From positions 1 through 64,000 of the IMG/VR virus record IMGVR_UViG_3300038620_000126: a stretch of DNA of 64,000 bases. The stretch is one strand, 5' to 3'. The notes under the pieces were generated by a model. That model did no database searches. It saw nothing but the letters and a program-made list of their open reading frames with translations, and had not been told where the DNA came from. The stretch comes from a virus. Positions 35,887 to 45,000 of the stretch are shown here, piece after piece. The number at the start of each line of letters is the position of its first letter. Within the stretch, counting starts at the first letter, position 1. A program made the translations under genes and the position numbers.

Positions 35887-36276
35887 ATGAGTTTTTATCA
35901 GGAAAAAACCAAAACTGTAGAAAATCTTGATAGTTCTACTTGGGATAAATTAGTAGAAGATGTTGCAAACAAAGTAATGGAAAAAATTGAAATTGTAAAC
36001 GAAAATCAGGATGAGCAAAGTGAAGAAGCATCTAATTCTGATAACAAACGTAAGTATCCACTTAACTTTCTTAACAAAAAACTTAAACTAACTTATAAAG
36101 ATAGGCATGATCCAAACCTACTATTAGTTATATTTTTAATAGAAGTATTAGAACGTGAGTTTGGAAAGGGACATGATTACTTGTCTCGTCTTAGAGACAA
36201 CTATAAATTTGAATTTGATGATGAAACGCTTTATTCAAGACTGGAGCAAGTATTAACAAACCAATCAAAAAAGTAA
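35887..36276 (+). CDS. Small acidic protein after portal, unknown
   Basis: 129 residues, helical. Residues ~45-60 are Glu/Ser/Asn-rich; the C-terminal half (PNLLLVIFLIEVLEREFGKG) is a folded helical domain. Its position after the portal is where T4 encodes scaffold accessory proteins (gp67/68), but no sequence match is visible. Confidence 0.5.
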   Translation: MSFYQEKTKTVENLDSSTWDKLVEDVANKVMEKIEIVNENQDEQSEEASNSDNKRKYPLNFLNKKLKLTYKDRHDPNLLLVIFLIEVLEREFGKGHDYLSRLRDNYKFEFDDETLYSRLEQVLTNQSKK

Positions 36277-36282
36277 AAAACT

Positions 36283-36612
36283 ATGTCAACTGAAAATCAA
36301 GAAGAACAAAATCAAAATAGTTTAGAAAATCTTACTGATTTAATATCGGAAAACGAGTATAATGAAATCATGGATTTAATAAATCGCTATCAACAAAATT
36401 ATCAAGATGCCACTAAGCTTAATAATGATGCTAATGAAATTCAGCAAAGGTATCAAAAGCTTCAAGACAAAATACTTAGGGACAAGAGGGATGAAGAAGA
36501 GCTTTTAAGCAGATTAAAAAGTAAGTATGGAGATTTTAATATCAATATAGAAGATTTCGCACAAAATAGTGAAAATGAAAATTTAGAAAGCTATGAACAA
36601 AATGATGGTTAA
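36283..36612 (+). CDS. Small coiled-coil protein, unknown
   Basis: 109 residues, acidic and almost wholly helical, with a heptad-like segment (DANEIQQRYQKLQDKILRDK). Starts 6 nt after the preceding stop, so probably co-transcribed and co-translated. A prohead-core role is possible by position only. Confidence 0.5.
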   Translation: MSTENQEEQNQNSLENLTDLISENEYNEIMDLINRYQQNYQDATKLNNDANEIQQRYQKLQDKILRDKRDEEELLSRLKSKYGDFNINIEDFAQNSENENLESYEQNDG

Positions 36613-36623
36613 TCATTTAATTG

Positions 36624-36632
36624 AAATAAATA
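36624..36632 (+). promoter_or_regulatory. Late-promoter-like AAATAAATA
   Basis: Lies 13 nt before the ATG at 36646. Confidence 0.5.
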
Positions 36633-36645
36633 TATAAAAACTAAA

Positions 36646-37368
36646 ATGGCTCAAATTATACCATCTACAACTGGAGATATAGTTCTTAATCAAATTAATA
36701 ATAAGTTAATTCTATTTGATAGGAATTTAAGTACATATGCTCCCTATATTAATGAAGAAATTATAGATACATCAACTGGTGATGTATTATATACTATAGA
36801 TCAATCAACTCCCCCAATTGCAGGAAAACTTCAAAATTTATCATTAGTTCCTGGTTTTGATAATCTAGGCAATCCTACAAGATTTGATACTATAAAAGGC
36901 GAATTTGTATTTGATGCCGATAACGGAACAATTTACAACTTATATGGTCTCCCAATAAATTATTTGTACTTTATATCCGATAATTTTGTTGCACATCCTG
37001 AAACAATTTTTAATGCTGGCTATAATCAAATAAAGTTAAACAGCAGTGAACCAAATACACAAACAAAAAGTTTTAAGCAGTACATTGTAACTGAAAACAG
37101 TTCAACTGCAACAACTACTGTTAATAAACTCTATAATCCCAACAACCAAGAAGTTACAAATTCAGGAATTGTAACTGTTAGCTCAGGTGGTTCTGTTTCA
37201 ATTTCTAGTTTTCGAACAGAAATAACAGTTGAATTAGATTTTGATAGAACCCAACTTGATGATTTAATTGAAGGTGGTTGGACGGCTGAAATAAAAATAG
37301 AGTTTAACGGTGATTTTATACTTTATAATATTCCATTTTCCAGTAAACGGCAGATTAGCCAACCATAA
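36646..37368 (+). CDS. Virion protein, unknown
   Basis: 240 residues, beta-rich with Asn/Thr-rich loops and no membrane segment. The final strand set (ITVELDFDRTQL; WTAEIKIEFNGDFILYNI) looks like a beta-sandwich. Late element upstream. Its stop overlaps the next ATG by one base (TAATG). Confidence 0.5.
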   Translation: MAQIIPSTTGDIVLNQINNKLILFDRNLSTYAPYINEEIIDTSTGDVLYTIDQSTPPIAGKLQNLSLVPGFDNLGNPTRFDTIKGEFVFDADNGTIYNLYGLPINYLYFISDNFVAHPETIFNAGYNQIKLNSSEPNTQTKSFKQYIVTENSSTATTTVNKLYNPNNQEVTNSGIVTVSSGGSVSISSFRTEITVELDFDRTQLDDLIEGGWTAEIKIEFNGDFILYNIPFSSKRQISQP

Positions 37369-39065
37369 TGAAAATCAAAAAGATTCAATTTAAGAATATA
37401 GCGTCTTACGGAGAGCGTCTTCAAACAGTAACATTTCCAGAATCTTCTAATGGATTTTATCTTATAACCGGAGAAAATGGTTCGGGAAAATCCACAATAG
37501 GAAATGTTATTGTTTTAAGCATGTATGGAAGAATAGGGAAAACTGGCATTAAGAAGGACGACATATCAAATCGAATTAATCAAAATGGATATACTTATAT
37601 CGAGTTTGAAACTCAAAGTAATGAAGTAGCAATTGAAAGATTTTTTAATCCACATAAAGAGGCCAATATTTATGTAGACGGCGTTAACATTAAAGATAAT
37701 TTGCCTTCAAGCAAAAAAGAAAGAGAAAAATACATTGAAAATGAACTACTTAATTTCCCTTTTTATCTTTTTAACAGCTTAATAACACTTTCTGTTAATG
37801 ATTTTAAGTCATTTGTAAAAATGTCAAAAAGTGATAAAAAAATGATTTTTGATAAAATATTTGGATTTGGAATCATTAACGAAATGCAGGAACTGGTTAA
37901 CACTAAATTAAAAGATGAAAGGTCTCGCTTAGATCAGTTAAACAGCGAAATAAAAACAACAGAACATAATATTGAAAAAACACAAGAAAAACTTAATCGG
38001 TTTTTTGAAAAGGTTAGTGAATCTAATGCACAAAAAATAGAGGAACTTAAAAGCAAAGCCAAAGAGTTAAAAGATCAAAAAGAAAATTACATTTCCAAAG
38101 TAAATCAATTAGAAAAAGAAGTTGAAAATAAAGATTACGAAATATCAGATATAAAAGAGAAAATATCAGCCCTAAAAAATAGAATTGATAATAACAACAA
38201 ACAGTTAAAACTTCTTAATAATGATAGATGTCCAGAATGTGAAAGTGATCTTAACACCAATTATCATATAAGCAAAAAAGAGGAATTAAACCTAAGTCTT
38301 GAAAATGATAAAAAAAGACTAGAAACTTTAGAAACGAATCTACAAGAAATTAAAGATACCAAAAAAGAAATAAAAAGCCGTTATTCTGAATCGCTAAACT
38401 ATCTTAATGAGTTAAAGTCTCAAGTAAAAAGTTATATTGATAAAATTAAAGAATTAAAAAGCAGTTCTGAAAACGATGAAAACACGCAAAACTTAAAGGA
38501 TATTATTTCATCCTTAGAACAGGAAAATAAAGAAAAAAGAAACAAACACAAAAATATTAATTACAGACTAAACTACTTAAAGCTATTAAATGATGTTTTA
38601 AGTGATGGTGGAGTAAAGACCGAAATGATTAAAAGTATTTTGCCACATTTAAACAACGAACTTAAAATAAACACATCTCTTTTAGAGTTGCCCTATGATA
38701 TAATCTTTAATTATCAGTTTGAAACAGATGTTTATCAAATGGGATACGCAATAGATGTAAATACACTCTCAACTGGAGAAATGAAAAAGTTAGATTTTGT
38801 GTGTTTACTTTCTGTTATAAAAATTCTTAAATATAAATATCCTAAAATTAACACATTGTTTCTTGATGAAATATTTTCAAGTTTAGATAGCGAATCAATA
38901 AAGTCTGTCTTGCATATACTTTACACAATAACAAATGAATTTGATATTAACATAATGGTTATTAGTCATTATAGCTTACCCGATGACCTATTCACAGAAA
39001 CTTTAGAAGTTTCTAAAGACAAGGGGTTTAGCGAAATAAACTTCAAAAGCAAAAAAAAGAATTAA
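37368..39065 (+). CDS. 46: Recombination endonuclease subunit, SbcC/Rad50-like (T4 gp46)
   Basis: 565 residues, the T4 gp46 size. Walker A TGENGSGKST at ~34-43, a long coiled coil (~165-430) interrupted by a zinc-hook CPEC (~288-291), the ABC signature LSTGEMKK (~466) and Walker B/D-loop LFLDEIFSSLDSE (~500-512). With gp47 it forms the Mre11-Rad50-type nuclease for recombination-dependent replication and host DNA degradation. The gp47 partner is not next to it in this window. The location after a late virion gene with a one-base overlap is unusual for a recombination gene. Confidence 0.9.
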   Translation: MKIKKIQFKNIASYGERLQTVTFPESSNGFYLITGENGSGKSTIGNVIVLSMYGRIGKTGIKKDDISNRINQNGYTYIEFETQSNEVAIERFFNPHKEANIYVDGVNIKDNLPSSKKEREKYIENELLNFPFYLFNSLITLSVNDFKSFVKMSKSDKKMIFDKIFGFGIINEMQELVNTKLKDERSRLDQLNSEIKTTEHNIEKTQEKLNRFFEKVSESNAQKIEELKSKAKELKDQKENYISKVNQLEKEVENKDYEISDIKEKISALKNRIDNNNKQLKLLNNDRCPECESDLNTNYHISKKEELNLSLENDKKRLETLETNLQEIKDTKKEIKSRYSESLNYLNELKSQVKSYIDKIKELKSSSENDENTQNLKDIISSLEQENKEKRNKHKNINYRLNYLKLLNDVLSDGGVKTEMIKSILPHLNNELKINTSLLELPYDIIFNYQFETDVYQMGYAIDVNTLSTGEMKKLDFVCLLSVIKILKYKYPKINTLFLDEIFSSLDSESIKSVLHILYTITNEFDINIMVISHYSLPDDLFTETLEVSKDKGFSEINFKSKKKN

Positions 39066-39116
39066 ACTAATTTAAAAATATCATAAACGTTATAAGATAG
39101 TGATTTCTTTTCACTG

Positions 39117-39145
39117 CCATCAAAAAATTAAAAATTTTTTGATGG
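39117..39145. terminator. AT-rich inverted repeat, possible terminator
   Basis: CCATCAAAAAATT pairs with AATTTTTTGATGG over 13 bp with a short A loop, between the gp46 stop and an early promoter. It lacks a flanking T-run, so terminator function is uncertain. Confidence 0.45.
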
Positions 39146-39151
39146 TAACTC

Positions 39152-39180
39152 TTGACAAGAGTTCTCCTTTTGCCTATATT
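39152..39180 (+). promoter_or_regulatory. Host-type early promoter
   Basis: TTGACA at 39152-39157, 17-nt spacer, TATATT at 39175-39180, then GCGGCTAGAAAGTTGATAAC. The leader resembles those of the twin early promoters near 16.3 and 16.8 kb. Confidence 0.75.
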
Positions 39181-39247
39181 GCGGCTAGAAAGTTGATAAC
39201 AAAAGAAAAGACTAACTTTAATTAAACCATTAAAAACTTTTTCTACT

Positions 39248-39502
39248 ATGTATTATCTGGGAGTTTACCAGCAAGATGAAGAAAGGAATGTTTTTTACTT
39301 CACCAGCAACCAGCGCGACCGAGATCAGGCGGTTGCTGCGGCTAAATCAGAAGGCTATAGTACGGCTTTTCCAACTACTAGAGAAGAGGTTATCACCCAA
39401 CAGGGTGGAGATCAAGTTTATCATTGTTCTTTCGTTACTCCCTCCGAAAATCGGCAAAACTCCTTCGCTTTTTGGACGGCCGGTTTTGCACGTGTCCTTT
39501 AA
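39248..39502 (+). CDS. Early small protein, unknown
   Basis: 84 residues. Begins with beta-type YYLGVYQQDEERNVFYFTSN, then a helix (DRDQAVAAAKSEGYSTAFPT) and a second strand. Codon use is clearly more GC-rich than in the late genes. An overlapping frame at 39276-39569 is longer but lacks a normal amino-acid pattern; this frame is preferred because it starts right after the promoter leader. Confidence 0.55.
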   Translation: MYYLGVYQQDEERNVFYFTSNQRDRDQAVAAAKSEGYSTAFPTTREEVITQQGGDQVYHCSFVTPSENRQNSFAFWTAGFARVL

Positions 39503-39593
39503 AAACGTTTTTCTAGGGGGTCAAAAATTGCAAATTTTTGGCATAACCTGTCTTAGCAGTAAGCAATAAAACATTTACTCAACTTAAACTTTT

Positions 39594-40094
39594 ATGATTA
39601 TGAATCCTTTGGAAAAATTAGAACAAGCACAACAAAATTTAAGTGCCGCTCAAGAAGAAGTAGTAGAATCGTTTTTAGATTATGCCTTAGCGGAAGGGCG
39701 AGAATTTTCCAGCAAACATTATATGGACGAAATTGAACCCCACGACTGGATATTTTACGCTATCACCCGTAGGCAGGTGGTGCAAACCTTAATTGAGCAT
39801 TACGACTTGCTGGCACCCCAGATTAAAAACTTACTGGCTAAGCGTGTGCCTCGATCAGATATGCATACAAAAAAGATGTTTGAACTTTTCCAGCGAAGTG
39901 ATCTGAATGATGGTTATCAACAAGGTATTGAGGCATCCGAATTGCACGATATGCTGGAATATAACCGAATGGCCAGCAAAGTAGATAGCCCTGCATGGGC
40001 CATTGATTTGCTCCGAGCCCGATTGGGTTATTTGCTTATTTTGCAGGAAAGAGAAGATGAAAAACTAGCAAGCAGTTTTATTTTTAGTAAGTAA
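39594..40094 (+). CDS. Early helical protein, unknown
   Basis: 166 residues (start ATG at 39594, alternative ATG at 39600), acidic and helical (EKLEQAQQNLSAAQEEVVES), with no recognised domain. It shares the higher GC of the preceding early gene and lies between the early promoter and a terminator, so the two form an early operon. Confidence 0.55.
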   Translation: MIMNPLEKLEQAQQNLSAAQEEVVESFLDYALAEGREFSSKHYMDEIEPHDWIFYAITRRQVVQTLIEHYDLLAPQIKNLLAKRVPRSDMHTKKMFELFQRSDLNDGYQQGIEASELHDMLEYNRMASKVDSPAWAIDLLRARLGYLLILQEREDEKLASSFIFSK

Positions 40095-40119
40095 AGTGAT
40101 AAATGCTAGTTAAGCATTT

Positions 40120-40150
40120 AATCGGGGGCAAAACGTCTCCGATTTTTTTT
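40120..40150 (+). terminator. Intrinsic terminator of the 39.2-40.1 kb early operon
   Basis: A short GC stem (AATCGG / CCGATT) with partial extension (GGGG / CTCC), followed by eight T's. Confidence 0.65.
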
Positions 40151-40160
40151 AACACTTCTA

Positions 40161-40190
40161 TTGTAAAAATTTCAAATTATTATAACTTTG
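40161..40190 (+). promoter_or_regulatory. Bacteroidetes-type promoter
   Basis: TTG at 40161 and an exact TAACTTTG (TAnnTTTG) at 40183-40190. The ATG follows 9 nt later, so the transcript would be nearly leaderless. Confidence 0.6.
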
Positions 40191-40199
40191 TAACTCCCT

Positions 40200-40631
40200 A
40201 TGACAACAAAAGTAACAATTATAGCAAAAGAAGAAGATGATGGTACAATTAAAGGTTTTACTTGCCTTGGTAATGAACCTATTAATACAAGGGGTTTAGT
40301 TCTTTGTGATTATTATTCTGATGAGAACAAATTAAATGACTTAATTAAACTTGGAACTTCGCAACACTTAAAAGAAGAAAGAAAAAATTGCAATCTAACT
40401 AAAAGTTCTCAGGGTATAGCTTATTATTGGAATAACAAATTAGAACTACTTTCCGAAGCTAGAGAATCTTTTATATTTGATTATGTATACTTGTATGATA
40501 GTAGAAAAAGATGGCTAGTTTATAATAAAAAAAGAAAAAAACTTTTATCTTTAAATAGAGTTCTAAATTTTATATACCCCAAAAGAGTTATGTTCAAACA
40601 ACTAAAAGCCTCGATTGAATCACGTCGTTAA
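40200..40631 (+). CDS. Early basic protein, unknown
   Basis: 143 residues, Lys/Arg-rich at the C-terminus (NKKRKKLLSLNRVLNFIYPK), with an N-terminal strand pair (KVTIIAKEEDDGTIKGFTCL). No family recognised. Its stop overlaps the convergent giant gene by 4 nt. Confidence 0.5.
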   Translation: MTTKVTIIAKEEDDGTIKGFTCLGNEPINTRGLVLCDYYSDENKLNDLIKLGTSQHLKEERKNCNLTKSSQGIAYYWNNKLELLSEARESFIFDYVYLYDSRKRWLVYNKKRKKLLSLNRVLNFIYPKRVMFKQLKASIESRR

Positions 40632-43600
40632 TTAAAAACTGTTATCCACTTCTTTTTAAATGTTACATCATCATTATAATTCGTATCAAAAATTCTAACT
40701 TCTACACTGTATTGTCCACTACGTTCAAATGTGTAGATAAAGTAATCTAAGTTGTTTACTTGAGCAATAAGCTCACCATTTAGTTCTTCATCAAACAGTT
40801 TCCAAATTATGTTGTGCCTCCCCGGTATTTTGCTTTTATCTGGAACCAATACTATTGGAGCCATAGTTGGTATAGAAATAGTGTTATCATAAAATCTAGT
40901 TTCGCCTAGATTAAATGAATTATCTAACGCTTTTGCAAATTCAAAACTTTCAAGATGGTCAACTCTTACATTCCAGTTCTGAATTTCAAAATCCAAACTT
41001 TCTATAGGTTCGTTTCCAAGTGAATTAAAACCCCTTATGTTAATGGGGCCTTTTAGTCCAATAAAGGCACTTCCTTTAGTTCCAGTATATCTAGCAACTG
41101 CATGAATGTAAGTTGATATATCCTCTTGACTTTTGGGTTCAGCTATAGGTCTCGCGGTGTATTCAAAATCTTTTATACCATCTGCTTGTGAGTCAGATAG
41201 TATTTTTGCAATGGTGGTATAGTCATTTTGTTTTACATTATAAACAGGGAAACCATTAAATGTATTTGAAGATCCATTATAGGCTTTGAACCGTCCATTG
41301 TTGTTAATGTAATATTTTTCGGGTATTGTATAAGGTTCTTTCCCACCGACTTGAATAGATGCACCACTGGAAATATTATCTACTTCAAATCCAGCGGCCG
41401 TTTCACCATGTATATCAAAATATTCAAAACTTACATGTTTTAAGTTGTTAATGGGTGCTCTAAAAAATTCATTAATTTCAAATCCAGTTCCAAAGTTTTC
41501 TGGTCTGTTTTCAATAGTATTTGAAAATATGTAATTAACTCCATTCAAACTTTCGGTTTGAATACTACTTGGAACTTCGCGATTTTCTGGATCTTGTAAT
41601 GGTTTATTTAGTGGTGAAAAAAGTTCTCTAATAGGATAATCATTATTTTTAATAGTATTGATTTCTGGTTTGAAAAATCTAGTAAATGCAAGAAAATCGG
41701 CTTGCTTTGATGAAACATCAATATAGTCATATTTTGTTTTATACGATGTTCCCCCATATCCATTAAACAGTTTTAATGTTACAGTATATTTTCCTTCATA
41801 CGGAAGTATAACCATATAATCTCTAAGATCGTAAATTGTGCCTCGCCTGCTAAATGAAAATGATTTGTTTGGTTCATTTGGAAATGTTTTTTCTACTATC
41901 CATTCCATTTCACGAAAACTACCAATACCAATATTTTCAATACTTGCAAGGTTGGAAAGTGGAAAACTACTATAAACTTCTACCAAACTGTTTTGATCTG
42001 GTTGAGTATCTATAAATATTGTTTCCTCATTTGGCCTTAGTCTAAATTCATATACTATATAGTCTCCACTAATTTGATTTCCATTTTCGTCTATAGCTGG
42101 ATCGGTTACTGGTGTAGTGGTTCTGTCATAAAGGTTAAAATACAGAACACTACCATTTACAAACCACCGTAAAACCGCAGGATCAGTATTGGGTTGAAAT
42201 AAAGAACTATTTTGATTACTAACATTTAGATCTTCCCATCCACCTGCAAACGGAGGTGCTCCAGAAGGCTGTGGAAATTCAATAAAAGCTTTTACAATAG
42301 TAAAGTTACCATTACTATCTTTGAAAGGTTTTGAAAAGTTAATTCCGGGTCTAAGGTTACCAAATGTTTCTGTAAGACTTTCTATGGGTGATGTTTCATT
42401 TTCAACAAGATCAGCAAGTTGAATAAAACTCATATCCAAATCTTTTATAGGAACTTCAAAAGTTGTATTTTTTAGTTTTAGTGGAAAACCGACAGGGATT
42501 CCTTTTTCATTTTGTAATTCAACTGACTCTTTGTTTATATTGTTATAAAATGCTATCCGATCATCTGAAACTCTACTTAACGGAAAATCAAAAATAGGTT
42601 TTTTTTCAATTAATTGTTCTTTGGAATTAACTTTTAGTATATAATTTGATGGTATTCCCTTAAATTTGTTAGAATAGCCATACTGACTTTTCAATAAATC
42701 TGAATTTGGTTCAATTAATTCAATAATATAGCCCTGCCCATCTTTTTCAATAACTTCTGGATATAGTGGTGAGAAAAATTCACTTTGCACGTAATCTTTA
42801 TACTCAAAATTTGTTCTAAACTTTAGGTTAGTCCATTCTGAAAGCGTTCCACTATAGTTTACTCTAACGCGAACTGTTAACCCCCTATCTGATGGAAGAT
42901 TAGAAATTGCAAACTTTGTTTGTGTAGAACTTCCTGATGCAACCACAAGTCCTTGATTATCTATAACTTCGTATTCATAATTTGTTACTGTATTAGCATG
43001 AGAATAATTTTTAAGTTTTAAAGTTAGTTTATAATTTGAGTTAGTTTCTATCAATTCAAATATTCTAAGATTTTGAATGGGTGGATTCGGATCATTTAGT
43101 ATTCCATCGTATAATAAAAGTGATGTAGGTGGTGATATAAAACTATTTTTTCCAGATCCGAATTCTGCTTTTAGTGTTACTTCATTGAATACAACACCAG
43201 ATTCTAAATTAACTTTAATTTTATTATTTGGATACAATTCTGTTTTACCTGATAGATTAGGTGTTGTATTAATCGTGTTAATACCTTCAAAAATTGGTCT
43301 TAAATCTTGAATATATCCATCAGTGCTTTCAGCATGAAACTCTGGATTAAGCGACTGATCAATTCTTGATACTCTATTGTTTGAAGTCCATTTTCTTTGA
43401 TTATAACTTGAAAAGTAAATTGCTTCACCAGTTATGTTAATTATTTGAGCATTTAATGGTAAAAACTGTTCCTGTAACTTTTCTCTAAGGCCATAAAGTT
43501 TTATGAGAACTTCCTCGTTTGTAAAGTCAAATGCTTCTTCTGTTTCTGGAAGACCGAACCGAGTAAATTCACCATCCACAACTCTATTAATATCATAAAA

Positions 43601-44914
43601 TAAACCAAATTTTGAAGTTTTTTTATATTTACTGTTTGGTAAAAAGTTGAAGTTTTCAAAATCTAGTCTTTCATTCAGTACAATATCTTGAATAAGAAAC
43701 TTTTTATAATTTTCATCCTGCATATCCACGTTTAACCAGTACTCTTTAAGGGATAAAGATTCATTATAACCAAAAAAGTTTATTGCATTTAGAACACCTC
43801 TATAACTACCTAAGTATGAATAAATGTTTTCAAATTCAAGCATTAACTCCTTTCTTTTCTGGTTAATAAGTTCATAGTCTGGCTTTGATTCCCAAACATC
43901 TGCATCGCGAAATATATAAGATTCATCTTGAGGTAGTTCTTTTCCAAAATTACTTAAAAGTGTTTTAAGTCTTTCATCTTCATCTACAGTTTGACAGTAT
44001 ACATCAATTTCAGCAATTCGTTTTCCATTATTTTGGTCTTCTATAACTAATGTTCTTGAAAACTCATTTTCAACTTCTGAAGTAAATCCTAAGTTAATTT
44101 GAAGTGGTTGTGTTCTTAAATTACTTATGCTTTTTATTACTTCATTGGAACCACATTCATCATTATAAACAAATTGTAAATTCCAATTTGGATCATAATC
44201 TAATTCATAATCCACTTCTTGAAATTTTGAAATTATCGGACCAACACCAGCCTGTTCAACACATTGTATATTTTCCGTGGTCGGTGTAACATCTAAAATG
44301 GGGTTCAATTGTTCGGATGTTATATCATAGAAAAAGAAGTTATCTTTATTTTCTTCTTCAAGGAAATAAACTTTTATCATTTGAGTTGTATGGCAATTAT
44401 GAATGTGAGGATACCCCCAATCAAACTGTTCATTAATGTCAACAAAGTTTGGGTTATCAACAATTCTTGGATTTTGAACAATATCAACACTTACATTGCC
44501 ATTTGTACAAGCTTTAAGTTTAAAGGTTCCATTTGAAATATCATTTAGTGTTTTTCCAAATGGTATATGAAATTCATCTGCAATAATTACAAAACGATTA
44601 TCATTACGAATAACATTAGCAGCTAGATTAAATTCTTGTGATATACGTTCACGAACTTTTTTTAGATAATCTGTAAAGGATTCACCCGCCTGCCAAAGCA
44701 CACCTTCATTTGGACCAATAGATGGACATGGCATTCCCTCAGGAACTAATGTAAAACCCGTGTTTACTTGACTGGGAAAATTGCCTATTGGATCTACTTG
44801 TATTGTAAATGAATAGTATCTTTTTCCACTTGTGCTACTTGGAGTATAAACAATTTGTTGATCTAAACATACCTCTATATTGTCAGTATGTAATAATTGA
44901 AATTCGTTTGCCAA
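40628..44914 (-). CDS. Giant baseplate/tail structural protein
   Basis: 1428 residues from a TTG start placed 8 nt after a late-type AATAAATA. The N-terminal ~600 residues are mixed (LHTDNIEVCLDQQIVYTPSS; ELMLEFENIYSYLGSYRGVL). The rest contains several PKD/Fn3-like beta-sandwich units (YKLTLKLKNYSHANTVTNYE; EGKYTVTLKLFNGYGGTSYK; YTFERSGQYSVEVRIFDTNY). Length and layout suggest a wedge protein comparable in role to T4 gp7 or gp10, or a collar appendage; identity is inferred. Confidence 0.6.
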   Translation of the reverse strand: MANEFQLLHTDNIEVCLDQQIVYTPSSTSGKRYYSFTIQVDPIGNFPSQVNTGFTLVPEGMPCPSIGPNEGVLWQAGESFTDYLKKVRERISQEFNLAANVIRNDNRFVIIADEFHIPFGKTLNDISNGTFKLKACTNGNVSVDIVQNPRIVDNPNFVDINEQFDWGYPHIHNCHTTQMIKVYFLEEENKDNFFFYDITSEQLNPILDVTPTTENIQCVEQAGVGPIISKFQEVDYELDYDPNWNLQFVYNDECGSNEVIKSISNLRTQPLQINLGFTSEVENEFSRTLVIEDQNNGKRIAEIDVYCQTVDEDERLKTLLSNFGKELPQDESYIFRDADVWESKPDYELINQKRKELMLEFENIYSYLGSYRGVLNAINFFGYNESLSLKEYWLNVDMQDENYKKFLIQDIVLNERLDFENFNFLPNSKYKKTSKFGLFYDINRVVDGEFTRFGLPETEEAFDFTNEEVLIKLYGLREKLQEQFLPLNAQIINITGEAIYFSSYNQRKWTSNNRVSRIDQSLNPEFHAESTDGYIQDLRPIFEGINTINTTPNLSGKTELYPNNKIKVNLESGVVFNEVTLKAEFGSGKNSFISPPTSLLLYDGILNDPNPPIQNLRIFELIETNSNYKLTLKLKNYSHANTVTNYEYEVIDNQGLVVASGSSTQTKFAISNLPSDRGLTVRVRVNYSGTLSEWTNLKFRTNFEYKDYVQSEFFSPLYPEVIEKDGQGYIIELIEPNSDLLKSQYGYSNKFKGIPSNYILKVNSKEQLIEKKPIFDFPLSRVSDDRIAFYNNINKESVELQNEKGIPVGFPLKLKNTTFEVPIKDLDMSFIQLADLVENETSPIESLTETFGNLRPGINFSKPFKDSNGNFTIVKAFIEFPQPSGAPPFAGGWEDLNVSNQNSSLFQPNTDPAVLRWFVNGSVLYFNLYDRTTTPVTDPAIDENGNQISGDYIVYEFRLRPNEETIFIDTQPDQNSLVEVYSSFPLSNLASIENIGIGSFREMEWIVEKTFPNEPNKSFSFSRRGTIYDLRDYMVILPYEGKYTVTLKLFNGYGGTSYKTKYDYIDVSSKQADFLAFTRFFKPEINTIKNNDYPIRELFSPLNKPLQDPENREVPSSIQTESLNGVNYIFSNTIENRPENFGTGFEINEFFRAPINNLKHVSFEYFDIHGETAAGFEVDNISSGASIQVGGKEPYTIPEKYYINNNGRFKAYNGSSNTFNGFPVYNVKQNDYTTIAKILSDSQADGIKDFEYTARPIAEPKSQEDISTYIHAVARYTGTKGSAFIGLKGPINIRGFNSLGNEPIESLDFEIQNWNVRVDHLESFEFAKALDNSFNLGETRFYDNTISIPTMAPIVLVPDKSKIPGRHNIIWKLFDEELNGELIAQVNNLDYFIYTFERSGQYSVEVRIFDTNYNDDVTFKKKWITVFN

Positions 44915-44922
44915 TTTTTTTA

Positions 44923-44930
44923 TATTTATT
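44923..44930 (-). promoter_or_regulatory. Late-promoter-like AATAAATA (minus strand)
   Basis: Lies 8 nt upstream of the TTG start at 44914. Confidence 0.5.
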
Positions 44931-45000
44931 CAAATAAAAACTTTACTATATTCTTAAACCAAAACTACCATTAATACGCTTTAAATATTCATCAACTTTA

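Noticed and set aside
39276-39569. 97-codon ORF overlapping the early gene at 39248
   Set aside because: The alternative frame at 39248 has the natural composition and the right distance from the promoter; this one is a shadow.
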